A stretch of DNA of 64,000 nucleotides, from positions 24,133-88,132 of the forward strand of contig RDXX01000043.1 in NCBI GenBank assembly GCA_004292955.1, in the 5' to 3' direction. The position numbers and the translations under genes are program-made. The notes beneath the pieces are model-generated. The model was not told the origin of the DNA and ran no database searches. It was given only the letters and a program-made list of their open reading frames with translations. This stretch comes from Oscillatoriales cyanobacterium. GTDB lineage: Bacteria > Cyanobacteriota > Cyanobacteriia > Cyanobacteriales > Microcoleaceae. Shown here piece by piece: positions 45,920-53,971 of the stretch; position 1 is the stretch's first letter, and the number at the start of each line of letters is the position of its first letter.

Positions 45920-46720
45920 ATGAAAACACACAACTTGTTAAACAGTATTGCTGCCGCAGTCCTAGTTACCGGATTGGCACTTACGGCGATTCCGTCAAGT
46001 GCGGTTGCCGAATCGATACAAAATAACGATCGCATAGATGGAGTAATCCGCCGCACTTCCCCGATTTACCGTTTCCGAAATATGTGGACGCCCGGAACTC
46101 CGACGGAAGAATTGCGCGGTCAAGAATATACTTTCACTGCGCGGGAAGGCGATAACATTCAAGTGTTTTTAGATACGGATAGAAGTCGCGGTTTTACTCC
46201 CGTTATGGTACTATTTTACGGGAACAACAAGCAAGTCGCTTTTACCCAAGACCGTTCTTTTAATTATGTGATTCCCCGCAGCGGCGATTACAAGCTTTTG
46301 GTGTTAGCGAAAGATGCTGCGAGGGGCGGTAGCTACACGGTGGAAGTTGCGGGAATTGATGGCGGCGACAGACGTGCTAGTAATAATAGATGGGATGACA
46401 GAAGCGATAGGGGCCGTAACAGCAGCAGCTACGATGGAGAACGGATTTTGCGTGATGATTTTGGCTTAAACCCGATCGACTGTCGCCTCAGACGTACAAT
46501 GGTAAGAGTAAGATTTGACGATACCGGCAGAGACGGGACTTATTGCGCTGTACCGACTAGGGCTGTTCCGGCGGGCGATTATTATTACAATTCGCGGACT
46601 AGGGATTTAGATTCGGCGAGGGCGGATGATGGTAGATTCGATCGATCTAATGATAATAGCAGGTTCGATCGTCCCGATCAATGTCGCGTATCTGTAGGCG
46701 GAGTGTGTGTGACTAGGTAA
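45920..46720 (+). CDS. Secreted protein of unknown function
   Basis: 266 aa. A clear signal peptide (MKTHNLLNSIAAAVLVTGLA, cleavage near AVA-ES at ~30). The mature N-terminal ~100 residues resemble a bacterial pre-peptidase C-terminal-like beta sandwich (EYTFTAREGDNIQVFLDT, GDYKLLVLAKD). A low-complexity Arg/Asp/Asn/Ser segment (~150-175) follows, then a region with four Cys (PIDCRLR, TYCAVP, DQCRVSVGGVCV) that could form two disulfides. Probably periplasmic or extracellular. The last codons are part of a tandemly duplicated 104-bp unit. Confidence 0.75.
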   Translation: MKTHNLLNSIAAAVLVTGLALTAIPSSAVAESIQNNDRIDGVIRRTSPIYRFRNMWTPGTPTEELRGQEYTFTAREGDNIQVFLDTDRSRGFTPVMVLFYGNNKQVAFTQDRSFNYVIPRSGDYKLLVLAKDAARGGSYTVEVAGIDGGDRRASNNRWDDRSDRGRNSSSYDGERILRDDFGLNPIDCRLRRTMVRVRFDDTGRDGTYCAVPTRAVPAGDYYYNSRTRDLDSARADDGRFDRSNDNSRFDRPDQCRVSVGGVCVTR

Positions 46721-46920
46721 GCCCGAAAAAATTATCTTTTCCGAGGAATTGTAAGGGCGGGTTCACCCTGATTTGTAACTCAAATCAACAATATCTATAA
46801 ACCCGCCCCCACCCAACTAGATAAGCCCGAAAAAATCATCTTTTCCGAGGAATTGTAGGGGCGGGCTCACCCGGATGTGTAACTCAAATCAACAATATTT
46901 ATAAACCTGCCCCAACCCAA
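46712..46920. repeat. 104-bp tandem duplication including a gene end and a GGGGCGGGTT hairpin
   Basis: Copy 1 starts at 46712 within the last codons of the secreted-protein gene; copy 2 starts at 46816. Each contains the hairpin GTA(A/G)GGGCGGG..., loop, ...AAACC(C/T)GCCCC(C/A)AC. A third, unduplicated hairpin of the family follows at 46966-47025 in inverse orientation. Confidence 0.88.
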
Positions 46921-46965
46921 CCAACCAACTCTGATTGGGGACAAGTTTTTCTGGTTCTGCGATCG

Positions 46966-47025
46966 GTGGGGGCGGGTTTTTGAGTCCGTCGATTTCATTG
47001 TAGATTTGGGTGAACCCGCCCCTAC
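46966..47025. repeat. GGGGCGGGTTT / GAACCCGCCCC hairpin repeat
   Basis: 60-bp inverted repeat starting GTGGGGGCGGGTTTTTGAG and ending GGTGAACCCGCCCCTAC, inverse to the two copies upstream. Confidence 0.85.
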
Positions 47026-47126
47026 AAATCTTGGTATTTTAGATGTAATTTTGTATTCGTGAATCAGTTGCTGCTTACCAGCTAAAATTTGTGAGGCAAT
47101 TAATTCAGTTCCAAAAATAATGGATA

Positions 47127-47330
47127 CTATTGATATTTAAGGCTTCCGTTTTCATTGTATTCAAGTTCATGATACTTGCCACCTAAACCTAAATCATGTA
47201 AGCACCTCTGGTAGTTTTTGGGGCCCATATCAAAAGCATTAGTCTGATTCAATCTTGCCCATTCAGCTACTTTGAGCTGGCTAGTTACCCCTGAAGCATC
47301 AGCTACGGTTTTGACAATCCAATCAAACAT
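47127..47330 (-). CDS. Small hypothetical protein
   Basis: 67 aa, MFDWIVKTVADASGVTSQLKV... ending in YNENGSLKYQ. Amino acid composition is protein-like (helical VAEWARLNQ, then FDMGPKNYQRCLHDLGLGG), but there is no strong ribosome binding site and I do not recognise a family. It could be a real small gene or a remnant. It lies alone between repeat fields. Confidence 0.4.
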   Translation of the reverse strand: MFDWIVKTVADASGVTSQLKVAEWARLNQTNAFDMGPKNYQRCLHDLGLGGKYHELEYNENGSLKYQ

Positions 47331-47960
47331 CTTTATTTACTCTTTAAGTTCGTATAATTTAATTATATTCCTATTGATTTTTTTGGGTCAAGTTTCCATT
47401 CAATTATTTTCCCCAGCGAGTGGGGAGATTTGCAAGGGTTCCCAAAATTATCCGTCAAAACTCCTTCAACCCCGCAGAAAAACTCGCTGAAACCCTTGCC
47501 CAGCAATGCTGCGAGGGTTAGAACGAAACAGCGTATTTTCAGCCATTTTCCCGACCCCTCGCAAACTACCACAGTTCGATCGCAAATCAAGCTCTACCAA
47601 TTAATGAATTAATTCAGTCCAGAAAACAGAAGCGCTGAAAAAATAGATGCGGAGATTGCTTTCATAAGAGATCGCTTCGCTAACGTTCCTCGCAATGACA
47701 GATAGTGCCTCGCAATGATAGATAGTAGGGAATTTACCCATCAAACCCAAAGAAACCGGGTTTTTTTGCGAATCTGCCGACTGCGACGAAGAATTATCGC
47801 CAAAAACCCGGTTTCTGAGCCCCGCGTCAGTCCGAATACACATACAGACATCAGACAATAGCTGCTGCGGGCCGATCGCCGAATTTTCGATCGAAAAGGA
47901 CGATCGCACAGTGGTAAGCTACCAAAGACATTAAAAGATCTAAATTCGAGAAAAGTTAAG
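47331..47960. other. 630-bp spacer upstream of hemE
   Basis: Contains the AAACCGGGTTTTT repeat at 47751-47816 and a TCGCAATGACAGATAG direct repeat near 47690-47730. Open frames here are short, antisense to one another and unsupported. The hemE promoter should lie near its right end. Confidence 0.5.
47751..47816. repeat. AGAAACCGGGTTTTT palindromic repeat
   Basis: Arms AGAAACCGGGTTTTT / AAAAACCCGGTTTCT around a 36-bp loop. Same family as the clpC terminator stem and the pair at 56414-56560. Confidence 0.88.
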
Positions 47961-49025
47961 ATGTCATCATTAAATGAAGTTCCCTTGCTGTTGCGGGCAG
48001 CCCGCGGCGAAACCCTAGACCGCCCGCCCGTGTGGATGATGCGCCAAGCCGGTCGCTACATGAAAGCCTATCGAGATTTGCGAGAAAAGTATCCCTCCTT
48101 TCGCGAACGTTCTGAAATTCCCGAAGTTGCGATCGAAGTTTCCCTTCAGCCGTGGCGCGCGTTTCAACCCGACGGCGTAATTTTATTTTCCGATATCGTC
48201 ACCCCAATGCCCGGTTTGGGCATCGACATGGACATCGCCGAAGGTAAAGGCCCGATTATCCACGCACCCATCCGCACTCAGCAGCAAATCGACAACCTGC
48301 AACCGCTGAACCCGGAAGAAAGTTTGCCTTTTATCAAAACTATCCTCAAATCCCTGCGCGCGGAAGTCGGTAACAAATCCACCGTGCTCGGTTTTGTCGG
48401 CGCGCCCTGGACTTTAGCAGCCTACGCCGTTGAGGGCAAAGGTTCCAAGGATTATGCCGTCATCAAAAACATGGCATTTTCCGATCCAACTTTACTGCAT
48501 CAGTTGCTGTCAAAATTCGCCGATGCGATCGCAGTTTACGTGCGCTATCAAATCGACTGCGGCGCCCAAGTAGTGCAAATGTTCGATTCCTGGGCCGGCC
48601 AACTGTCCCCGCAGGATTACGACACCTTCGCTCTACCATACCAAAAACAAGTATTCGAGCAAGTCAAAAAAACCCATCCCGACACACCGCTAATCCTATT
48701 AGTCACAGGTAGCGGTGGCCTTCTCGAACGCATGGCTACATCCGGCGCAGATATCGTCAGCGTCGATTGGACGGTTGATATGGCCGACGCGCGCAAGCGT
48801 TTGGGCCCCAACATGAACGTTCAGGGAAATCTCGATCCCGGCGTATTGTTTGGTTCTCAACCGTTTATTCGCGATCGAATTCTTGATACAATTCGCAAAG
48901 CGGGCGATCGCGGACACATCCTCAATTTAGGACACGGCGTATTGCCGGGAACCCCCGAAGATAACGTGCGTTTCTTCTTTGAAACCGCCAAACAAGCCGA
49001 CAAATTGCTCGCAGTTACCGCTTAA
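47961..49025 (+). CDS. hemE: Uroporphyrinogen decarboxylase
   Basis: 354 aa, full length. It converts uroporphyrinogen III to coproporphyrinogen III in haem and chlorophyll synthesis (EC 4.1.1.37). The signature [20 protein letters not shown] is near the N-terminus, with [37 protein letters not shown] and [16 protein letters not shown] in order, including the substrate-binding Arg, Asp, Tyr and His positions. Cytoplasmic. Monocistronic; its stop codon is the beginning of a tandemly duplicated unit. Confidence 0.97.
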   Translation: MSSLNEVPLLLRAARGETLDRPPVWMMRQAGRYMKAYRDLREKYPSFRERSEIPEVAIEVSLQPWRAFQPDGVILFSDIVTPMPGLGIDMDIAEGKGPIIHAPIRTQQQIDNLQPLNPEESLPFIKTILKSLRAEVGNKSTVLGFVGAPWTLAAYAVEGKGSKDYAVIKNMAFSDPTLLHQLLSKFADAIAVYVRYQIDCGAQVVQMFDSWAGQLSPQDYDTFALPYQKQVFEQVKKTHPDTPLILLVTGSGGLLERMATSGADIVSVDWTVDMADARKRLGPNMNVQGNLDPGVLFGSQPFIRDRILDTIRKAGDRGHILNLGHGVLPGTPEDNVRFFFETAKQADKLLAVTA

Positions 49026-49231
49026 ATTTGACAGGAATTCAAACCCCAAAAACCTCATTCTCCAAAATCCGTAGGGGCGGGTTCACCAACAACCTTAAAA
49101 GTTGCAAACAGGTGAAATAAACCCGCCCCCACTACTTAAATTTGACAGGAATTCAAACCCCAAAAACCCGTAGGGGCGGGTTCACCAACAACCTTAAAAG
49201 TTGCAAACAGGCTAAATAAACCCGCCCCCAC
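49021..49231. repeat. Tandem duplication after hemE with GGGGCGGGTT hairpins
   Basis: Copy 1 begins at 49021 in the hemE stop codon and copy 2 at 49135, after 114 bp; copy 2 lacks about 14 bp of spacer. Each contains the hairpin GTAGGGGCGGGTT ... AAACCCGCCCCCAC (49071-49132 and 49170-49231). The arrangement mirrors 46712-46920. Confidence 0.88.
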
Positions 49232-49277
49232 CCCACCGAAAATCCCTGTTAACTACTGGTAACGAATAGAACCCGGA

Positions 49278-49390
49278 GATCCCCCTAACCCCCCTTAAGA
49301 AGGGGGGGACAAGAGCATTCAAAACCTCGGTTTTTAAGACGGGACAAGTATTCTCAAAGTCCCCCTTATTAAGGGGGATTTAGGGGGATC
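49278..49390. repeat. GATCCCCCTAA-type inverted repeat
   Basis: Ends GATCCCCCTAACCCCCCTTA and TAAGGGGGATTTAGGGGGATC form a long palindrome. Between it and 49503 is a pyrimidine-rich tract (CCCCCTCTCC units) that leads to the next start codon. Confidence 0.85.
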
Positions 49391-49503
49391 AAACCTCAAC
49401 TGTCACCCAAATCTATGGCCGACTAAAGCCTCAAATTCAAACCAATAACTCCCCCTCTCCCCCTCTCCCTCTCTCCCCACCTCCCCCCCTTCCCCTTCTG
49501 CAA

Positions 49504-50466
49504 ATGACAAAAAAAATTTTCATAACGGGTGCAAGTGGCTGTATCGGTCACTACATGGCCGAAACCTTGATTCAACAGACAAACCACGAACTCTACCTAT
49601 TAGTTCGCAACCCCGATAAGCTAAAATTTGACTGGAAAGCGCGATCGGGCATCAATATCATACAAGGCGACATGAAAGATATCGATCGCCATTCCGAACT
49701 GCTGCAAACAATAGACGTAGCAATTTTAGCAGCCACAGCTTGGGGAGGAACCCAAGAAGTTTTTGATGTCAACGTCACCAAAACTCTGCGCCTCATTCAA
49801 CTACTTTCGCCCCAGACTTGCGAACAAGTAATATACTTTTCAACCGCCAGCATTCTCGGTAGAGATAACAACTTACTCAAAGAAGCCGGAGAACTGGGGA
49901 CAGATTATGTTCGCTCCAAATATGATTGCATGACGCAATTATCAACGTTAACAAACGTGCCTCCAATTACCGCACTTTACCCAACCTTAGTATTAGGAGG
50001 AGACGCAGAAAAACCAGTTTCTCACCTATCATCCGGTTTGCCGCTTGTCGCCAAATGGATTGGTTTGATTCGCTGGCTGAAAGCAGATGGCAGTTTTCAC
50101 TTCATCCACGGTGCAGACATTGCCACAGTAGTTAATTACTTAGTCGAACATCCGTCCGATTCCGAGGAACCGCGACATTTTGTACTCGGAAATCCGGCGA
50201 TTACCGCGAACGAAGTTGTCGAACAAGCTTGCAAGTATTTGCATACAAAAATATTTTTTCGGATTACTCTGTCACCTTGGCTTGCCGATTTTTTTATTTG
50301 GTTGTTCCGAATTCAGATGGCTGCTTGGGATAGATTTTGTATCAGCTATCGCCATTTTACCTATCAAAATCTGGTCAATCCCGAAAGCATTGGATTGCCG
50401 AGTTACTGCGGCACAGTTGCTGATATGTTAAGAACTAGCGGAATTCCAGATAAAAATACAAAGTAG
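49504..50466 (+). CDS. NAD(P)-dependent epimerase/dehydratase-family protein
   Basis: 320 aa, extended SDR. The nucleotide-binding motif is FITGASGCIGHYMAE; the catalytic Tyr-Lys pair is in DYVRSKYDC, with Ser in YFSTASILG. The substrate is unknown; the C-terminal region is hydrophobic and aromatic (FFRITLSPWLADFFIWLFRI), which suggests a lipophilic substrate or membrane contact. The ATG follows a pyrimidine tract, and no purine-rich ribosome binding site is seen. Single gene between two repeat regions. Confidence 0.87.
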   Translation: MTKKIFITGASGCIGHYMAETLIQQTNHELYLLVRNPDKLKFDWKARSGINIIQGDMKDIDRHSELLQTIDVAILAATAWGGTQEVFDVNVTKTLRLIQLLSPQTCEQVIYFSTASILGRDNNLLKEAGELGTDYVRSKYDCMTQLSTLTNVPPITALYPTLVLGGDAEKPVSHLSSGLPLVAKWIGLIRWLKADGSFHFIHGADIATVVNYLVEHPSDSEEPRHFVLGNPAITANEVVEQACKYLHTKIFFRITLSPWLADFFIWLFRIQMAAWDRFCISYRHFTYQNLVNPESIGLPSYCGTVADMLRTSGIPDKNTK

Positions 50467-50490
50467 TCCGTACACTCCGCACCAATAATC

Positions 50491-50548
50491 GGACAGGCTA
50501 GAAGCCCATCCCACAATCTTTCTTGTGGGATGGGCTTCTAGCCCGTCC
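50491..50548. repeat. Intact palindromic repeat, GGACRGGCTAGAAGCCC family
   Basis: 26-bp arms (GGACAGGCTAGAAGCCCATC... and inverse) around a short loop. It is the intact reference for the interrupted copy at 11013-11200. The rest of the 50467-50856 spacer holds no gene. Confidence 0.9.
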
Positions 50549-50856
50549 CTAATTCTTTATCCTATTCAACTCTACTATTTCAAATTCTTTTTTGCCTGAT
50601 TCGGGCACTTTTGAAGCGATTATCGTCAATCAATGGTGAGATACGATAAGATATCAACATTTGCCAACTATAACAGGGAACTGCAAGCTAAAAATTGCGC
50701 CCATTATCTTTGTGTTAGGGGGTGTCGCCCCTTTCTAGATAGTCGATCGCGGGCAAGATCGTAATTTTAGCCTTAACATTAAATATTGAGAGTCGATCGA
50801 ACTCTCAAACGCCAGCCAGATCGCAAGTCTTTTAGTGATGTGAGGTTTAACATACT

Positions 50857-52449
50857 ATGCGAGTGCTTCTAGTTTACCCCCTGTTCCCGAAAACATTCTG
50901 GTCTTATGAGAAAATCCTAGAATTAGTCGATCGCAAAGTGCTGCTTCCACCGCTGGGTTTGGTCACAGTAGCAGCCATTCTACCCCAAGAATGGGAATTC
51001 AAGTTAGTCGATCGTAACATCCGACAAATCACCGAAGCAGAATGGGAATGGGCAGAGCTCGTTATTCTGTCGGCGATGATTGTCCAAAAAGAAGACTTGT
51101 TAGACATCATCCGCGAAGCCAAACGGCGCGGTAAATCCGTAGCTTGTGGCGGCCCCTACCCAACTTCCGTACCCGAAGAGCCCCAAGCAGCCGGCATCGA
51201 TTACCTGATTCTCGACGAAGGCGAAATCACCCTACCGATGTTCGTCGAAGCCATCGCGCGCGGTGAAAAAAGTGGAATTTATCGATCGGACGGCGTAAAA
51301 CCCGATGTTACCACAACCCCTGTTCCCCGCTTCGACCTGCTGGAATTAGACAGCTACGACTCAATGTCGATTCAATTTTCCCGAGGCTGTCCCTTCCAGT
51401 GCGAATTCTGCGACATCATCGTCCTCTACGGGCGCAAACCCCGCACCAAAGAACCCCAACAATTAATAGCAGAACTAGACTGTCTCTACAACCTAGGTTG
51501 GCGGCGCGGCGTCTTCATGGTAGACGACAACTTTATCGGCAACAAACGCAGTGTCAAACTATTGCTAAAAGACTTAGAAGTCTGGCAAATAGAACACAAA
51601 TTCCCCTTCAACTTCAACACAGAAGCATCCATCGACTTAGCCCAAGACCAAGAATTGATGGACATGATGGTGAAATGTCATTTCAACGCCGTATTCCTAG
51701 GAATTGAAACCCCCGACGAAGAAAGCTTGCAAATGACCAAAAAATTCCAAAATACTCGCAACTCCCTGATAGAATCAGTAGAATTAATTGCCAAATCAGG
51801 TTTGCGAGTAATGGCCGGATTCATCATCGGATTCGACGGCGAAAAACCGGGCGCAGGCCAACGCATCGTCAACTTCGCCGAAGCAGCAGCAATTCCCAGT
51901 ACAACCTTTGGAATGCTGCAAGCTTTACCGCACACTGCATTATCGCACCGACTAGCAAAAGAAGGCAGATTGCGCGACAAATCCGGCAACTTGAATCAGA
52001 CTACATTGATGAACTTCATTCCGACGCGGCCGCTAGAAGACATCGCGAGAGAATATGTTCAAGCATTTTCTGACGTGTACGATGCTGAGAAATATTTAGA
52101 CCGCACCTACCGCCACTTCTTGATGTTAGGTGCACCTACAGCAAATATACCATCAAGAATCCCCAGTTGGATCGACTTGCGAGCACTGCTAACCGTAGTT
52201 TGGCGCCAAGGAGTCAAGCGTTCAACTCGCTGGAAGTTCTGGCATCATTTGTTCAGCATTCTCAAACGCAATCCTGCCGTTTGGGATCACTATTTAACAG
52301 TGTGCGCCCACAACGAGCATTTCCTGGAATACCGCCAAATTGTGCGGGATGAAATCGAGGCTCAATTAGCCGAGTTTTTGGCTAATGAGTCTCAGACAGT
52401 GTATCAACAACCTGTTGCTACTGAGGAAAAGGAAGTGCAAGTGGTTTAG
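50857..52449 (+). CDS. B12-binding-domain radical SAM protein
   Basis: 530 aa. An N-terminal cobalamin-binding-type Rossmann domain (~1-150, VACGGPYPTSVPEE) precedes a radical SAM barrel with the [4Fe-4S] motif C-x3-C-x2-C in RGCPFQCEFCDI, and a C-terminal DUF4070-like region (~380-500). Such enzymes perform B12/SAM-dependent methylation or carbon-skeleton chemistry on lipids, hopanoids or tetrapyrroles; the substrate here is unknown. No membrane helix. The ATG follows GTGAGGT. Ends in a hairpin shared with the convergent module. Confidence 0.9.
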   Translation: MRVLLVYPLFPKTFWSYEKILELVDRKVLLPPLGLVTVAAILPQEWEFKLVDRNIRQITEAEWEWAELVILSAMIVQKEDLLDIIREAKRRGKSVACGGPYPTSVPEEPQAAGIDYLILDEGEITLPMFVEAIARGEKSGIYRSDGVKPDVTTTPVPRFDLLELDSYDSMSIQFSRGCPFQCEFCDIIVLYGRKPRTKEPQQLIAELDCLYNLGWRRGVFMVDDNFIGNKRSVKLLLKDLEVWQIEHKFPFNFNTEASIDLAQDQELMDMMVKCHFNAVFLGIETPDEESLQMTKKFQNTRNSLIESVELIAKSGLRVMAGFIIGFDGEKPGAGQRIVNFAEAAAIPSTTFGMLQALPHTALSHRLAKEGRLRDKSGNLNQTTLMNFIPTRPLEDIAREYVQAFSDVYDAEKYLDRTYRHFLMLGAPTANIPSRIPSWIDLRALLTVVWRQGVKRSTRWKFWHHLFSILKRNPAVWDHYLTVCAHNEHFLEYRQIVRDEIEAQLAEFLANESQTVYQQPVATEEKEVQVV

Positions 52450-52474
52450 GGTTGAAGAATTCAACCGAATAGCC

Positions 52475-52511
52475 AGATATCCGACTTATTTAATTAAGAA
52501 GTCGGATATCT
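52475..52511. terminator. Hairpin between convergent genes
   Basis: Perfect 13-bp stem AGATATCCGACTT / AAGTCGGATATCT with an 11-bp loop, 25 bp after the radical SAM stop and 36 bp after the end of the convergent TPR gene. There is no long T run on either strand, so it is only a probable bidirectional terminator. Confidence 0.6.
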
Positions 52512-52547
52512 AAAAGAAGAGCATTTTACGGCGAAACTGTAGTCTAA

Positions 52548-53969
52548 CTAATTAAGTAGCGCGATCGCAGTCAAACCCCATTGATTTTTCTTTTTATCAA
52601 ACCTTTTGACAACAGCAAGATTAACTGTTTGATCATTTTGCAACTGAGAAGCTAATTCATGAGGAACATGAACATCCTCTACAAACCCAAAACCCTTTTG
52701 ATGCAAGCGAAACCGACCTGTTTTACAAGACATACTATCAAATAGTTTGCCCGATTCGCGTTTCTCAACAGCAACCACCGTTAGCCGATCGCCATTCTCA
52801 TCAACAGTCACTATCACCGGCGCGCCCATTAGTAGATTTAAATTCTTCAGCATTCCTCGTTCTGGACTAACAACTTCTTCAGATACACTATCAGAATGCA
52901 ATCCAAACTTGAGCATCATCTTGCCAGTTTTTGCTGTAAACGAGCCGAGGTAGTTAGCATTCAATTGCGGGCAATTTTGCCAAATCACCTTTTCGGCATC
53001 AGCAGCTATATTTTCTAACACTTCCTCTGCGTTAGATATATTTCCAGCACCAGCATACCAACTAGCAGTCAAGAGATTACGGAGCGATTGGGGGATTTTC
53101 CATTTGTTACTGTTACGAACATTAAAAGCTCGATCGGCAGCCCATTTAGCCACTTTCCATTGTCCTTTATTTGCTGCGAGTCGGCTGAGATCCTCAAAAA
53201 CGCCAACACCAAAATTTTCATCCCTGCAAGTCAAACACGCTTTTGCACAAAGTGCCAATGCTAGTGTAGGATCAGAGGTTTCCACGACTTTAGCTAATGC
53301 GTGCCACGCCCAGTAATCGCTACGCTTCTGCTTCACAAAGGAAACCAGAAGTTTTTGAGCTTCTGTCGATCGCCCCAAACGATTTAGCAATAAAGCCTTG
53401 CGATAATTTAGCCATTCCGGTTTTTGAACTTTGGCGCGATCAAGTGCAACATCGATCAATGTAATGGCAAAATTTTGTAATTCTGTTGCATCAAGATAAT
53501 CTTGAACAGTCAATTCACAAGCAATCTTTCCTACTTCTCTTGCTGTTTTCTCAACCAGCGAATCAAAAACTTTACCATCATTAGCAGTAGAAACCTGAAA
53601 GTCTTCCGCTTGAAAACTATCAACACCAGCCCATTTTAGGAACTTTGGTAAAAACTTGATTTGCTTTGGAAATCGTAGAATTTGGGATAGCAAACGACTA
53701 AATAGCAAATCCGGTCGATTCAGCTTGAGTTTGTAATATTCTCCCAATATTTCCTTGATCTGGCTGACAGACGACTCTGTATCTATGGATTCAGATTGAT
53801 TAGCTGTATCTACCAGTTTTTTTACTTTGTCGTAGAGAACCCAACCAACACTGCTAGCCAGAAATTTGTCGTTTGGATGCTGTTTTAGCAGTTCGTACCC
53901 TCTGGAATAAGCTTCATCTATCTGTCCAGCTTTTCTCAAATTTTTGATTTCTTCTGTTAAATTCGACAT
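52548..53969 (-). CDS. TPR-like protein with C-terminal OB-fold (S1/cold-shock-like) domain
   Basis: 473 aa. The start EEIKNLRKAGQIDEAYSRGY and ELLKQHPNDKFLASSVGWVL is a TPR-type helical pair; similar helical repeats continue to ~300 (DYWAWHALAKVVETSDPTLA). A further beta-rich segment (~375-405, GAPVIVTVDENGDRLTVVAV) and a C-terminal ~60-residue beta barrel (GRFRLHQKGFGFVEDVHVPH ... LAVVKRFDKKKNQWG), with the K-G-F-G-F motif of cold-shock/S1 domains, suggest RNA or ssDNA binding. It is the second gene of a two-gene unit, 2 bp after the helicase-like gene. From memory, TPR plus S1/CSD proteins of this shape have been grouped with predicted conflict ('TOTE') systems; this needs checking. Confidence 0.75.
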   Translation of the reverse strand: MSNLTEEIKNLRKAGQIDEAYSRGYELLKQHPNDKFLASSVGWVLYDKVKKLVDTANQSESIDTESSVSQIKEILGEYYKLKLNRPDLLFSRLLSQILRFPKQIKFLPKFLKWAGVDSFQAEDFQVSTANDGKVFDSLVEKTAREVGKIACELTVQDYLDATELQNFAITLIDVALDRAKVQKPEWLNYRKALLLNRLGRSTEAQKLLVSFVKQKRSDYWAWHALAKVVETSDPTLALALCAKACLTCRDENFGVGVFEDLSRLAANKGQWKVAKWAADRAFNVRNSNKWKIPQSLRNLLTASWYAGAGNISNAEEVLENIAADAEKVIWQNCPQLNANYLGSFTAKTGKMMLKFGLHSDSVSEEVVSPERGMLKNLNLLMGAPVIVTVDENGDRLTVVAVEKRESGKLFDSMSCKTGRFRLHQKGFGFVEDVHVPHELASQLQNDQTVNLAVVKRFDKKKNQWGLTAIALLN

Positions 53970-53971
53970 TT

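Noticed and set aside
47363..47909. Overlapping short frames on both strands upstream of hemE
   Set aside because: They overlap each other and repeats, lack ribosome binding sites and differ from the coding composition of neighbours.
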